Shown here: positions 16,745 through 24,680 of the stretch, one piece after another | Layout of the letters: every line of letters starts with the position of its first letter | Position numbering within the stretch: position 1 is the first letter of the stretch | Assembly: GCF_012843435.1 (NCBI RefSeq) | Contig: NZ_JABAFC010000034.1 | Location: 1-40,403 of the forward strand | Reading direction: 5' to 3' | Origin: Psychrobacillus sp. BL-248-WT-3 | GTDB taxonomy: Bacteria > Bacillota > Bacilli > Bacillales_A > Planococcaceae | DNA: 40,403 nucleotides | The notes under the pieces: generated by a model | What the model saw: the letters and a program-made list of their open reading frames with translations, nothing else | What the model was told of the DNA's origin: nothing | Databases searched by the model: none | Position numbers and translations under genes: made by a program

Positions 16745-18307
16745 TTACTCTTCAATAATTTCTTTCCCTGTAGAGAACCATTCTTCAACGTTCCAAACCT
16801 TTGTCGCTAAGCCCTCATAAAATTCAGGCTCATGGCTGACAAGAACAATTGTGCCTTTGAATTCCTTCATTGCACGTTTCAACTCTTCTTTTGCATGAAT
16901 ATCTAAATGGTTAGTTGGCTCATCGAAAATTAGCCAATTACTTTCTTCCATCATTAGCTTACATAAACGAACCTTCGCTTGCTCACCACCACTTAAACTG
17001 GAAAGAGGGCGAGTAATGTGTTCACTTTTAAGTCCGGTGCGTGCCAATGCTGCTCGAACCTGGCTTTGCTCCATGCTTGGATAAGTTTCCCATACAGACT
17101 CAATTGGTGTAATGTTACCAGCTTTTACTTCTTGTTCAAAGTAAGAAGGGAAGAGGAAGTCGCCTCGGATTACTTTTCCACCAATTGGAGGGATTTTCCC
17201 TAGCATGGTTTTTAGTAAGGTAGATTTACCAATACCATTCATCCCTACAAGGGCAATTTTCTCTCCGCGCTCTATCGTAAACGTTAAAGGGGGAAGAAGT
17301 GCTTTGTCGTAACCAATCTCTAAATGCTCCGCTTCAATGACATAACGCCCAGAGCTACGAGACTCCTTAAAGCCGAACTCTGGCTTCGCTGCAGTCTCAG
17401 GACGGTCAATACGCTCAATGCGATCCAATTGTTTTTGGCGAGACTTAGCTCGTCCAGTTGTAGAGTAGCGTGCTTTGTTTTTAGCGATGAATTCCTCTTG
17501 TTTTTTGATGAAATCCTGTTGTTTTTCATAAGCGTCCAGATGCTGTCTTTTATTTAGCTCCGCAAGCTCTAAGAATTTTTCATAGGAAGCTGTGTAGCGT
17601 GTAAGCTTCGAGAATTCTAAATGGAAAATGACATCTACAATTCCATTCATGAATTCTGTATCATGAGAAATTAATAAGAATGCATGTGGATAGTTTTTAA
17701 GATAGTTGGATAACCAATTTACATGCTCTTCATCTAAATAGTTAGTAGGCTCATCTAGTAAAAGAACTTTTGGCTTTTCCAATAAAAGCTTGGCAAGTAA
17801 AACCTTTGTACGCTGACCACCGGATAATGCCTCTACTGGACGGTCTAGTCCGATTGCATCTAGACCAAGTCCTCTAGCAACCTCTTCGATCTTCATATCT
17901 AGTGAATAGAAGTCTCCAGCATCCAGTGCATCTTGAATTTCTGCCATTTGTTCGAGTAACACTTCAAGCTCTTCAGGTGTAGCATCACCCATTTTTCCAA
18001 TAATCTCGTTAAGCTCTTCTTCCTTTTTATAAAGAGGTAAGAAGGCATCACGAAGTGTATCAAACATGGAACGCCCTGGCTGTAAGCGTGTATGCTGATC
18101 TAAATATCCATAATGCGTACCTGGAAGCCATTCTACTCGACCCTCGTCATATATAATCTCTCCCGTTAAAATGCTCATCAATGTTGATTTTCCAACACCA
18201 TTTGCCCCAACTAGCCCTACGTGTTCGCCCTCAACTAAGCGAAATGAAACCTCTTTAAATAATGTACGATCACCGAATGTATGTCCCAAATTTACTACGT
18301 TTAACAT
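16745..18307 (-). CDS. ABC-F family ATPase (YfmM-like)
   Basis: The 520-residue protein has two ABC domains and no membrane part. The first has Walker A GANGVGKST (35-43), signature LSGGQRTKV and LLLDEPTNYLD. The second has GMNGIGKST, LSGGEQAKV and LIFDEPTNHLD. The linker between them carries the basic FIKKQEEFIAKNKARYST and RAKSRQKQLDRI, which reaches the ribosomal P-site in ABC-F proteins. It resembles Bacillus YfmM as I recall it. ABC-F proteins resolve stalled ribosomes or protect from antibiotics. I start at ATG 18307 behind GGAGGAAAAAA; the longer frame adds 28 unrelated residues. A 48-codon ORF overlaps this start. Confidence 0.9.
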   Translation of the reverse strand: MLNVVNLGHTFGDRTLFKEVSFRLVEGEHVGLVGANGVGKSTLMSILTGEIIYDEGRVEWLPGTHYGYLDQHTRLQPGRSMFDTLRDAFLPLYKKEEELNEIIGKMGDATPEELEVLLEQMAEIQDALDAGDFYSLDMKIEEVARGLGLDAIGLDRPVEALSGGQRTKVLLAKLLLEKPKVLLLDEPTNYLDEEHVNWLSNYLKNYPHAFLLISHDTEFMNGIVDVIFHLEFSKLTRYTASYEKFLELAELNKRQHLDAYEKQQDFIKKQEEFIAKNKARYSTTGRAKSRQKQLDRIERIDRPETAAKPEFGFKESRSSGRYVIEAEHLEIGYDKALLPPLTFTIERGEKIALVGMNGIGKSTLLKTMLGKIPPIGGKVIRGDFLFPSYFEQEVKAGNITPIESVWETYPSMEQSQVRAALARTGLKSEHITRPLSSLSGGEQAKVRLCKLMMEESNWLIFDEPTNHLDIHAKEELKRAMKEFKGTIVLVSHEPEFYEGLATKVWNVEEWFSTGKEIIEE

Positions 18308-18447
18308 ATGATTTTTTCCTCCAAAAAGAAAGCTCGCAAAACTGATAAAACGATAATTTTCTCTGTATCTTTGCTTAAAAAAGCATCGCAAAGATTACAG
18401 ACGGGGCAGTTAACATACTCCAACCCTACCAAAGGACGGGTTTCCAT
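18301..18447 (-). CDS. Upstream ORF of 48 residues overlapping the ABC-F start
   Basis: An ATG at 18447, about nine bases after AGGGGAA on the minus strand, opens a 49-codon frame. Its TAA lies inside the first codons of the ABC-F gene (7-base overlap), and the ABC-F ribosome site lies within it. The product contains NCPVCNLCDAF, a CxxCxxC cluster. A hairpin (ATCTTTGC 18367-18374 with GCAAAGAT 18388-18395) sits inside the frame. It may be a regulatory upstream ORF, since ABC-F genes are often controlled by leader translation, or a small metal-binding protein, or chance. Confidence 0.4.
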   Translation of the reverse strand: METRPLVGLEYVNCPVCNLCDAFLSKDTEKIIVLSVLRAFFLEEKIIC

Positions 18448-18485
18448 ACGTCTCTTTCCCCTATCTGCAAACAGAAAAATACGTT

Positions 18486-18668
18486 TTACAGTTCAGCGAG
18501 CTGTTTGTTTAGTTTAGCAAGGTCTTCTTCCATTTGTGCTAGTCTACGCTCAGCATTCTCGACTTGAGTAGGATGTCCATTTGATTCAAGCTTTTCCATG
18601 TCACCTTGTAATCGAATATAGTCCATTTTTAACTCAGCAATTTGTGTCTGCAGCTGTTGTTTTGTCAT
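18486..18668 (-). CDS. Small coiled-coil protein (SE1832/SE1561-like)
   Basis: The 60-residue protein is almost wholly charged heptad-like helix (QTQIAELKMDYIRLQGDMEK, then AERRLAQMEEDLAKLNKQL), predicted to be a coiled-coil hairpin. It resembles the short staphylococcal/Bacillus family named SE1832, by recall. The role is unknown. The ATG follows GAAGGTGA. An extended -10 element (TG-C-TACAAT) lies about 30 bases upstream. It may be co-transcribed with the ABC-F gene downstream. Confidence 0.7.
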   Translation of the reverse strand: MTKQQLQTQIAELKMDYIRLQGDMEKLESNGHPTQVENAERRLAQMEEDLAKLNKQLAEL

Positions 18669-18695
18669 GAATGTTCACCTTCAGCTTTTTGCTTC

Positions 18696-18704
18696 ATTGT
18701 AGCA
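18696..18704 (-). promoter_or_regulatory. Extended -10 promoter candidate
   Basis: Read on the minus strand, TG-C-TACAAT lies about 30 bases before the coiled-coil gene. The -35 match is poor (TTGCGC at 19 bases). Confidence 0.4.
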
Positions 18705-18715
18705 CAAAAATTAAC

Positions 18716-19720
18716 TTAATGCGCAATTTCTTCTTCCTCTTTTTTGGAGACTATCAATTGTTCTATGAGTTCCACTACATCTGTAAGGTGATTGCTAAAA
18801 TCTAGCTGCTTTTGTTTATATTTGTAGGCATTTTTGCGATTCTCGTGAAGAATGATTTCCATTATTGCATTTTGCAAGTAGGATTGTTTTATCTTTCTTC
18901 CAAGTCCCAGATTTGTAAAACCATGCTTCTCAGTAGGAAAACCGTAGTTAACCTCTTCCTCATGCGCACATAGGACAATACATGGTACCTGGAATTGTGA
19001 AACTAAATAAGGCACATAGGATCCCGAGCTAATCACGATATCGCTTAATGGAATATAAATTTCCGGTTCATTCGTTTTAATAATGCCGATAGATTTCCTT
19101 GTGAGAGCGAAACGTTTTAGCTCCGTTACATCATGCTTATATTGATCATTCACAAGTACACTGATGCGCAATGGAATATGGAGCTGTACTAGATGCCGAA
19201 GTGTTCGGTACGTTAAGTTTTCGGGATCCTCATGTGGAAAAGCGACAACTATATGCGGAGGCAAGTCCGGCATGTTATTATTTTTATAAACGATCTTGTG
19301 TACAGGAATGTAGCCAGTTGGCCCATATACATAATTCTCCTTGGAAACTTCTTTAGGAGTTTCATAGAGTGCCTGAAAGACAATATCAGCGAGTAATCCG
19401 CCATCTCCATGATCATCAAAATGAACCAGGCATCGGTTATCCTTTTTTAATCTTTTAATAAGATCTTTTTCAGAATTACCACTATCATGAATGATACAAT
19501 CCGGCTGGAAGGAGTCCATCTCTGCTACTAATTGAGCATTTGTTTTATACAAGAAAGGTTTAATCTGCTTTTTTTCTAAGTAGTAAATGAGGCTTGTATT
19601 AGAAGAAGGAACAAAAACTTTATTTTCCTTCATCTTCATTGCAGAAAGAAGGCTATTTGCACGATCGGCAGGATACAATCCACGATGAGGCAGCGTGTTT
19701 AATAAATAAGCAAGTTTCAA
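18716..19720 (-). CDS. SpsG/PseG-like GT-B-fold protein
   Basis: The 334-residue protein looks like the SpsG/PseG group. The N-terminal half carries DCIIHDSGNSEKDLIKRL and VHFDDHGDGGLLADIVFQA, recalling the IDD...DLLLDQ region of PseG. The C-terminal half carries ISSGSYVPYLVSQFQVPCIVLCAH and NLGLGRKI, typical of the sugar-nucleotide-binding Rossmann domain of GT-B enzymes. PseG hydrolyses UDP-sugar in pseudaminic acid synthesis and SpsG acts in spore-coat polysaccharide synthesis. No other such gene is adjacent, so the role stays open. Start is TTG 19720, the first possible codon after an in-frame stop; AAAGGAAG lies about 13 bases before. Confidence 0.65.
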   Translation of the reverse strand: MKLAYLLNTLPHRGLYPADRANSLLSAMKMKENKVFVPSSNTSLIYYLEKKQIKPFLYKTNAQLVAEMDSFQPDCIIHDSGNSEKDLIKRLKKDNRCLVHFDDHGDGGLLADIVFQALYETPKEVSKENYVYGPTGYIPVHKIVYKNNNMPDLPPHIVVAFPHEDPENLTYRTLRHLVQLHIPLRISVLVNDQYKHDVTELKRFALTRKSIGIIKTNEPEIYIPLSDIVISSGSYVPYLVSQFQVPCIVLCAHEEEVNYGFPTEKHGFTNLGLGRKIKQSYLQNAIMEIILHENRKNAYKYKQKQLDFSNHLTDVVELIEQLIVSKKEEEEIAH

Positions 19721-19830
19721 ATTTCATCATCTTCCTTTCAGACATATTCCTTCTATTGTATGGGGACGGGCAGGGGGATATGACAATTTGGCTAGGAAAG
19801 TGATGACTACATTTAAGAGGAGGTATAAAA

Positions 19831-20589
19831 GTGACTAAAAGAACAGCTATAGTAGTTGGAGCGACGGGCTTTACAGGTCAATTTTTAGTGAAGCAGCTCT
19901 GTGAGAGTGATGAATATACAGCAATTTCAATTATTGCTAGAAGGAAACCCGATTTTAATCATCCAAAGCTTGACGTAAGAGTAAAGGATTTTGAGCAACT
20001 GGAGGAAAAGGATCTAGATATTGCAGATGACTTGTTTTGTTGTTTAGGGACTACGATAAAAAAAGCTAAGTCGAAAGAAAATTTTCAAAAAGTGGATTTT
20101 GAGTACCCTCTACAGATTGCTTCCCTAGCAAAAAAGAGAGGTATACCTAATTTTCATGTTATTTCTGCAGTTGGTTCAAACAAAAAGTCTCCTTTTTTCT
20201 ATAGTCAGGTAAAGGGCAAACTAGAGGAAGAGTTAATAGCACTAAACATGCCGAGTCTCTCCATATTTAAACCATCTCTAATAATAGGTGGGAGAGAGGA
20301 ATTTAGATTAGGCGAACGTCTATCCGAAGGTTTATTTAAAGTGTTAAACCCAGTGCTGACAGGTCCCTTTAAAAAGATGAGGGCAGTCGAAGGACGCCAG
20401 CTCGCCTTTGCTATGTATCATTACGCCGTTCATGATCAGAAGAATAAGGTGAATATTTATCAAAACATAGATATTTTAAAGGCTAAACAAATCGAAGTGA
20501 AGGAAGAGCAGTCTATTTCTAGAGAAGAGCTTTTTAATTGGGAGAAAAGAGAAGGTATTTTTGTAGATAAGGAAAAAAAGGATAAGTAA
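19831..20589 (+). CDS. Atypical SDR, NAD(P)-binding oxidoreductase
   Basis: The 252-residue protein begins with a Rossmann motif GATGFTG (10-16), followed by SIIARRKP at the end of the second strand. A central LFCCLGTTIKKAKS and FHVISAVGSNKKS follow. YSQVKGK supplies a YxxxK pair. It belongs to the extended/atypical SDR group related to human HTATIP2/TIP30. Substrate unknown; probably cytoplasmic. The start is a GTG behind AGAGGAGG. No clear terminator was found between it and the next promoter. Confidence 0.85.
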   Translation: MTKRTAIVVGATGFTGQFLVKQLCESDEYTAISIIARRKPDFNHPKLDVRVKDFEQLEEKDLDIADDLFCCLGTTIKKAKSKENFQKVDFEYPLQIASLAKKRGIPNFHVISAVGSNKKSPFFYSQVKGKLEEELIALNMPSLSIFKPSLIIGGREEFRLGERLSEGLFKVLNPVLTGPFKKMRAVEGRQLAFAMYHYAVHDQKNKVNIYQNIDILKAKQIEVKEEQSISREELFNWEKREGIFVDKEKKDK

Positions 20590-20755
20590 GAAAGATGCTA
20601 TTGTCGTTCATGCAAGAAGTGCATATACTGCATTAAACTAGGTAATCCCGTATTTAAAGGGATAATACTGGGTGTAGCCCAGAAGGGAGCTATTTCAGTC
20701 AAAAGGATGAACTTCATCAAACAGGAACTTTTCTACTAAAATGGAGCTATTTTTT
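20590..20755 (+). other. Unassigned region with serial small hairpins
   Basis: This gene-free stretch has three separate perfect 5-bp hairpins: ATCCC/GGGAT, CTGGG/CCCAG and GATGA/TCATC. GGAGCTATTT occurs twice, about 55 bases apart, the second followed by a T run. It does not match any riboswitch class I could recall. It could be a 3' UTR or a small RNA. Confidence 0.3.
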
Positions 20756-20764
20756 TGATATAAT
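20756..20764 (+). promoter_or_regulatory. Extended -10 promoter of flavin reductase gene
   Basis: TG-A-TATAAT is a perfect extended -10 element, 29 bases before the start codon. No good -35 is present. Confidence 0.6.
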
Positions 20765-20792
20765 AAGAACGAAAAAAGGAGGTTCTGTTAAG

Positions 20793-21359
20793 GTGAAAAT
20801 TCTATTGGTGGACGGAACAATTATCGGAACAAAAACAGGTGTATTATTAGAACAAGTGAAAGAATATATAGAAGAAATCAATAAAGACTATACATTGGAA
20901 ATCATCAAGCTTTCTAATTATGAGCATCAATTTGTGGACGGGCGACCATTTCAACAATATAACGATGATATGAAGCTATTGGTTAGTAAATTTGATCAAG
21001 CAGACGGGTTTATTTTTGCGACGCCTATTTTTCAAGGATCTATTCCAGGCGTATTAAAAAATACCTTCGACTTCTTGCATCCAAAATCTATGCGTTACAA
21101 GCCGGTTTCAATCGTAGCCAACGGAGGTACATTTCAGCATCATCTAGTGGTTGAAAACCAGTTGAAGCCTATTCTAGATTATTTTAAATGCTTAGTTACT
21201 CCAAACTACGTGTACACGCAAACGAGTCACTTTGATGAAAACAACAAAATCATTGATAAAGATGTCCATGCTCGATTAAAGGAGCTTGCTCGCGTATTTG
21301 TTTTATATGCAGATATGAGCAACAGCCTAACAAAAGAGGCAACGATTCGAATAAATTAA
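20793..21359 (+). CDS. NADPH-dependent FMN reductase family protein
   Basis: The 188-residue protein has a flavodoxin-like fold. The N-terminal strand MKILLVDGTIIGTKTG leads into the phosphate loop. FATPIFQGSIPGVLKNTFDF is the family signature (usually TPxYxGSxPGxLKNxID) that holds FMN. ANGGTFQHHLV follows. These enzymes reduce FMN, quinones or azo dyes using NAD(P)H. The partner is not evident. The start is a GTG behind AAAAAAGGAGG. It forms a single transcription unit with its own promoter and terminator. Confidence 0.88.
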   Translation: MKILLVDGTIIGTKTGVLLEQVKEYIEEINKDYTLEIIKLSNYEHQFVDGRPFQQYNDDMKLLVSKFDQADGFIFATPIFQGSIPGVLKNTFDFLHPKSMRYKPVSIVANGGTFQHHLVVENQLKPILDYFKCLVTPNYVYTQTSHFDENNKIIDKDVHARLKELARVFVLYADMSNSLTKEATIRIN

Positions 21360-21401
21360 TTGCTTTCCCTATACTCTAGTAATGGGGAAGACAGACATTA
21401 G

Positions 21402-21439
21402 ACTGTAAACAATTTTGTAAGTTGTTTATAGTTTTTTTT
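21402..21439 (+). terminator. Rho-independent terminator
   Basis: An 11-bp stem (21402-21412 with 21422-21432, one non-Watson-Crick pair) is followed by eight T's, after the flavin reductase gene. Confidence 0.88.
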
Positions 21440-21482
21440 GTTTATTTCTAGTTAACTCTAGTTATTTGTGTTAATTTATTGC

Positions 21483-21505
21483 TTCAATAGAATCAAACTA
21501 TTGAA
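21483..21505. repeat. Inverted repeat upstream of arsB
   Basis: TTCAATAG and CTATTGAA are separated by seven bases. Sites of this form can be ArsR-type operators, but this one lies about 90 bp upstream of the likely promoter. A second inverted repeat, TTGTTGC (21513-21519) with GCAACAA (21574-21580), lies between. Neither is assigned. Confidence 0.35.
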
Positions 21506-21594
21506 TGACCATTTGTTGCTTACCCGAACTATTTAAAGCGCTCAGCATCCATCAGAATAAAGTGAGAGTATAGGCAACAAGTTGAAGGCACCTA

Positions 21595-21623
21595 TTTACT
21601 ATATCCACTCAACCGATTATAGT
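21595..21623 (+). promoter_or_regulatory. SigA-type promoter of arsB
   Basis: TTTACT and TATAGT are spaced 17 bp apart, 36 bases before the arsB start. This is the best match in the 299-bp gap. Confidence 0.55.
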
Positions 21624-21658
21624 AATATTATTTGATTCGTTCGTAGTGGAGGGTTTTT

Positions 21659-22957
21659 ATGGTTTCAACTGTATTAGCAATTATCATTTTTATTATCACT
21701 CTCGCATTAGTTATATTACAGCCTAGAAACTTATCCATTGGCTGGTCTGCGTGTGGGGGAGCGTTAGTAGCTCTTCTAGTAGGGGTAGTAGATGTACACG
21801 ATGTACTTGATGTGACGAGTATTGTATGGAATGCGACTCTTGCGTTTATAGGAATCATCATTATTTCTTTAATTTTAGATGAAATAGGATTTTTTGAGTG
21901 GTCCGCACTCCATGTAGCGAGGGCTGCAAAGGGTAATGGAGTAAGAATGTTTATCTTTGTAACAATTTTAGGTGCGGTAGTTTCCGCATTATTTGCGAAT
22001 GACGGAGCTGCACTAATTTTAACTCCAATTGTTCTAGCGATGGTACGCAACTTGAACTTCAATGAAAAAATGGTTTTTCCGTTTATCATGGCGAGTGGAT
22101 TTATAGCAGATACTACGTCACTTCCATTTGTCATAAGTAATCTAGTCAACATTGTATCTGCTGACTTTTTCGGAATTGGATTTGTGGAGTATGCATCCAG
22201 AATGATTGTGCCTAACTTATTTTCATTGGTAGCTAGTATCATCGTGCTTTATTTATTCTTCCGAAAAAGTATTCCCAAAAATTATGACACCGCTGATTTG
22301 AAGAGTCCGATGGAAGCAGTAAAAGATGTGAAAATGTTCAAGCTATCCTGGTATGTATTAGCGATCTTACTGATAGGCTACTTCTCTAGCGAATTTATTG
22401 GAGTACCTGTTTCCTTTGTAGTGGGAGTTATTTCGATTTTCTTCTTAATTATGGCTAGAAGAAGCCCTTCAATTGAAACCGGTAAAATTATTAAGGGAGC
22501 ACCTTGGAATATTGTTTTCTTTTCAATTGGAATGTACGTTGTTGTCTACGGACTACAAAACGTCGGGATGACGTCGATTTTAGCGGATGTGATACAGTCA
22601 GCAGCAGACCAGGGTCTTTTTGTTGGAACAATATCGATGGGCTTTATAGCTGCTATACTTTCTTCAGTAATGAATAACCTTCCGACAGTCATGATTGATG
22701 CGTTAGCCATTGCGGAAACATCCACAACTGGAATTATGCGTGAAGCTCTTATTTATGCTAACGTTATAGGCTCTGATCTTGGACCAAAAATTACTCCAAT
22801 TGGGTCGCTTGCCACATTGATATGGCTGCATGTGCTCTCTAGAAAAGGAGTAAAAGTTTCCTGGGGCACCTACTTTAAAGTAGGAATCGTTCTTACTGTA
22901 CCAACCCTTTTTATAACGCTGGTAGGTCTCTATATTTGGCTACTCATTATTTTATAA
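21659..22957 (+). CDS. arsB: ArsB arsenite/antimonite efflux permease
   Basis: The 432-residue protein with about 11-12 hydrophobic helices aligns by eye along its whole length with staphylococcal plasmid ArsB as I recall it. Shared stretches include [61 protein letters not shown] and [17 protein letters not shown]. ArsB exports arsenite, alone or with the ArsA ATPase. The ATG follows GGAGGG. No arsR, arsC or arsA is adjacent, so control must come from elsewhere or the gene may be constitutive. Ends at a strong terminator. Confidence 0.92.
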   Translation: MVSTVLAIIIFIITLALVILQPRNLSIGWSACGGALVALLVGVVDVHDVLDVTSIVWNATLAFIGIIIISLILDEIGFFEWSALHVARAAKGNGVRMFIFVTILGAVVSALFANDGAALILTPIVLAMVRNLNFNEKMVFPFIMASGFIADTTSLPFVISNLVNIVSADFFGIGFVEYASRMIVPNLFSLVASIIVLYLFFRKSIPKNYDTADLKSPMEAVKDVKMFKLSWYVLAILLIGYFSSEFIGVPVSFVVGVISIFFLIMARRSPSIETGKIIKGAPWNIVFFSIGMYVVVYGLQNVGMTSILADVIQSAADQGLFVGTISMGFIAAILSSVMNNLPTVMIDALAIAETSTTGIMREALIYANVIGSDLGPKITPIGSLATLIWLHVLSRKGVKVSWGTYFKVGIVLTVPTLFITLVGLYIWLLIIL

Positions 22958-22992
22958 AAAAACGTCTGAGTTTATCGCTCAGACGTTTTTTT
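22957..22992 (+). terminator. Rho-independent terminator
   Basis: A perfect stem of at least 10 bp (22961-22970 with 22978-22987), extended by A/T pairs, with a T tail. It starts at the arsB stop codon. Confidence 0.93.
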
Positions 22993-23011
22993 GTATGGAG
23001 TGTTGCGAGGC

Positions 23012-23040
23012 TTATCACCGTTGATCAGAATTTATCACCG
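23012..23040 (-). repeat. Two copies of the GGTGATAAA repeat family
   Basis: TTATCACCG occurs at 23012-23020 and TTTATCACCG at 23031-23040, 20 bp apart. They have the same flank types (CGTT and CGCTTA) as the six-copy array at 28515, in the opposite orientation. They lie between the convergent arsB and tetR-like genes. Confidence 0.7.
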
Positions 23041-23077
23041 CTTAACGAGTTTTCCCAATTCTTAGCCCATGCATGAT

Positions 23078-23668
23078 TTAGTTTGCATCCCCTTGCTTAT
23101 TCGGGAACCAGTTGAGTGAATTGGAAAAAGAGTAGAGATACTCGTTTAGCTCGTCAGGAGAGGTAGCAAATTGATTGCTATGCCATTCCACTAAAATACC
23201 CATAATGGCGTTGGTTTGGTAGCTAACAAAATACTCCATTTTTTCATCTGGAAGGTAGTCGATGGAATTCATCGTCATTTCCTTCATCATTTTTCGGATC
23301 GCGTGAAATAACTTGTAATAGTACTTAACGGGATTGGCTTCATCAAAAATGATTTGGTAAAACCCTTCATACCTTTTTACGTGATGAAAGATAATAATCA
23401 TATCGGATTTTAAATTTTGTATATTAAAGTCAGTTTGATGATATGGCTCTTCGTAAGACTTTCTTAAATCGTCTATGATTTCCTCGAAATAGCTTTCAAA
23501 AACACCATGTACATTTTGATAGTGAAGGTAAAAGGTGCCTCTATTAATTTTGGCACACCGACAAAGCTCAGCAATATTAATGGATTCTAACGGTTTAGTT
23601 TTAAGTAGTATTAGAAGTGCATTTCGCAGGCTTTCTTGTGTTTTTATAATCCGTAAATCAGTTTTCAT
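23078..23668 (-). CDS. TetR/AcrR family transcriptional regulator
   Basis: The 196-residue protein has an N-terminal helix-turn-helix with the family signature INIAELCRCAKINRGTFYLHYQNVHGVFESY (quoted in part: AKINRGTFYLHYQN, about residues 37-50), and an all-helical ligand domain behind it. The style matches the B. subtilis-type regulators that control an adjacent dehydrogenase. It is divergent from the SDR gene at 23821, with TGTACA elements between them, so it probably represses that gene and itself. I start at ATG 23668 behind GGAGGAAA; the longer frame adds nine residues. Confidence 0.88.
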   Translation of the reverse strand: MKTDLRIIKTQESLRNALLILLKTKPLESINIAELCRCAKINRGTFYLHYQNVHGVFESYFEEIIDDLRKSYEEPYHQTDFNIQNLKSDMIIIFHHVKRYEGFYQIIFDEANPVKYYYKLFHAIRKMMKEMTMNSIDYLPDEKMEYFVSYQTNAIMGILVEWHSNQFATSPDELNEYLYSFSNSLNWFPNKQGDAN

Positions 23669-23715
23669 TATTTTCCTCCAAATGATAATAAACATATTTT
23701 TGGATTTCGTCCTAT

Positions 23716-23791
23716 AATGTACATTTTTAGATTTTGTGTTGTTTGTGAAAAGTAGTTAGATTAAGTATAATTTTAAATGAACAGGTGTACA
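23716..23791. promoter_or_regulatory. SDR promoter with candidate TetR operators
   Basis: TTGTGA (23743-23748) and TATAAT (23766-23771) are 17 bp apart, driving the SDR gene. A perfect 10-bp palindrome AATGTACATT lies at 23716-23725 and a second TGTACA at 23786-23791 just downstream of the -10. Two copies of one hexamer in the divergent region suggest operator sites for the adjacent TetR protein. Confidence 0.5.
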
Positions 23792-23820
23792 ATAAAATAT
23801 CCTTAAAGGAGGAAAAAATC

Positions 23821-24579
23821 ATGAAATTACAAGACAAAGTAGCTATCGTAACTGGAGCAGCATCCGGTATGGGTAAAGCAATCGCAGAAGGCTATGCAGC
23901 AGAAGGTGCAAAAGTTGTCGTATCGGACATGAATTTAGAAGGTGCGAAAGCGGTTGCAGAAGCAATCATAGCTAATGGTGGAACTGCCTTTGCAATTGAC
24001 ACAAATGTAACTAAGGACGACGATCTTACTCGTTTATTTGATGAAACGGTTAAAACGTATGGCAAGCTAGATATCCTTGTAAATAACGCTGGAATTATGG
24101 ATGGCATGGAGCCAGTAAATGAAATTTCAGATGCACGCTGGGATATGGTATTTGCAGTGAATACTACAGCAACAATGAAAACAATGCGTATTGCAACTGA
24201 CCTTTTCTTAAAACAAGGAAGCGGTGTAATTGTAAACAACATTTCTGCTGGTGGTCTTTATGGAGGTCGTGCTGGAGCAGCATACACAGCTTCTAAGCAT
24301 GCAGTTGTTGGTTTGACGAAAAACACAGCATTCATGTTTGCTGATAAAGGAATTCGTTGCAACGGAATTGCTCCAGGTGCAGTAATAACAAATATCTCTT
24401 CCACTATGAACAACGTGAGCCCATACGGAGCTGGAAAACAACAGCTAGGTATGCCATTAAACCCACGTGCTGGACAACCTGAAGAAATCGCAAAACTTGC
24501 TATCTTCTTAGGCTCTGAAGATGCTAGCTTCATCAATGGTGTAGTAGTAACAGCTGATGGCGGTTGGACTACTTACTAA
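23821..24579 (+). CDS. SDR family oxidoreductase (FabG-like)
   Basis: The 252-residue classical short-chain dehydrogenase has TGAASGMG (11-18, cofactor loop), LVNNAGI, a catalytic Ser in NNISAGG and YTASK (Tyr and Lys), and a C-terminal GVVVTADGGWT. It is an NAD(P)H-dependent oxidoreductase of unknown substrate; annotations of such proteins range from glucose dehydrogenase to 3-oxoacyl reductase. The ATG follows AAAGGAGGAAAAAATC. It is divergent from a TetR-family gene that probably controls it, which suggests induction by a xenobiotic or a pathway substrate. Confidence 0.9.
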   Translation: MKLQDKVAIVTGAASGMGKAIAEGYAAEGAKVVVSDMNLEGAKAVAEAIIANGGTAFAIDTNVTKDDDLTRLFDETVKTYGKLDILVNNAGIMDGMEPVNEISDARWDMVFAVNTTATMKTMRIATDLFLKQGSGVIVNNISAGGLYGGRAGAAYTASKHAVVGLTKNTAFMFADKGIRCNGIAPGAVITNISSTMNNVSPYGAGKQQLGMPLNPRAGQPEEIAKLAIFLGSEDASFINGVVVTADGGWTTY

Positions 24580-24596
24580 TAGGTAAAAAAATTCTC

Positions 24597-24632
24597 AACC
24601 ACTGAAGTTACTTTTAACTTCAGTGGTTTTTT
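24597..24632 (+). terminator. Rho-independent terminator
   Basis: A 14-bp perfect stem (24597-24610 with 24615-24628) with a four-base loop and T tail, separating the SDR gene from the pspA operon. Confidence 0.93.
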
Positions 24633-24648
24633 ATATTTGTAAATAGGA

Positions 24649-24675
24649 TGAAACCTTTGGTTGCATTTTCTCGTA
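24649..24675 (+). promoter_or_regulatory. SigW-type (ECF) promoter of the pspA operon
   Basis: TGAAAC at 24649-24654 and CGTA at 24672-24675 are separated by 17 bases. This is the known -35/-10 pattern of Bacillus ECF sigma W promoters (usual spacing 16-17). In B. subtilis the homologous pspA-ydjGHI operon is SigW-dependent, so motif and context agree. Confidence 0.75.
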
Positions 24676-24680
24676 TAAAA

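Noticed and set aside
20590-20755. FMN, SAM or ZTP riboswitch before the flavin reductase
   Set aside because: None of the conserved core sequences of these classes is present, and a perfect extended -10 lies after the region.
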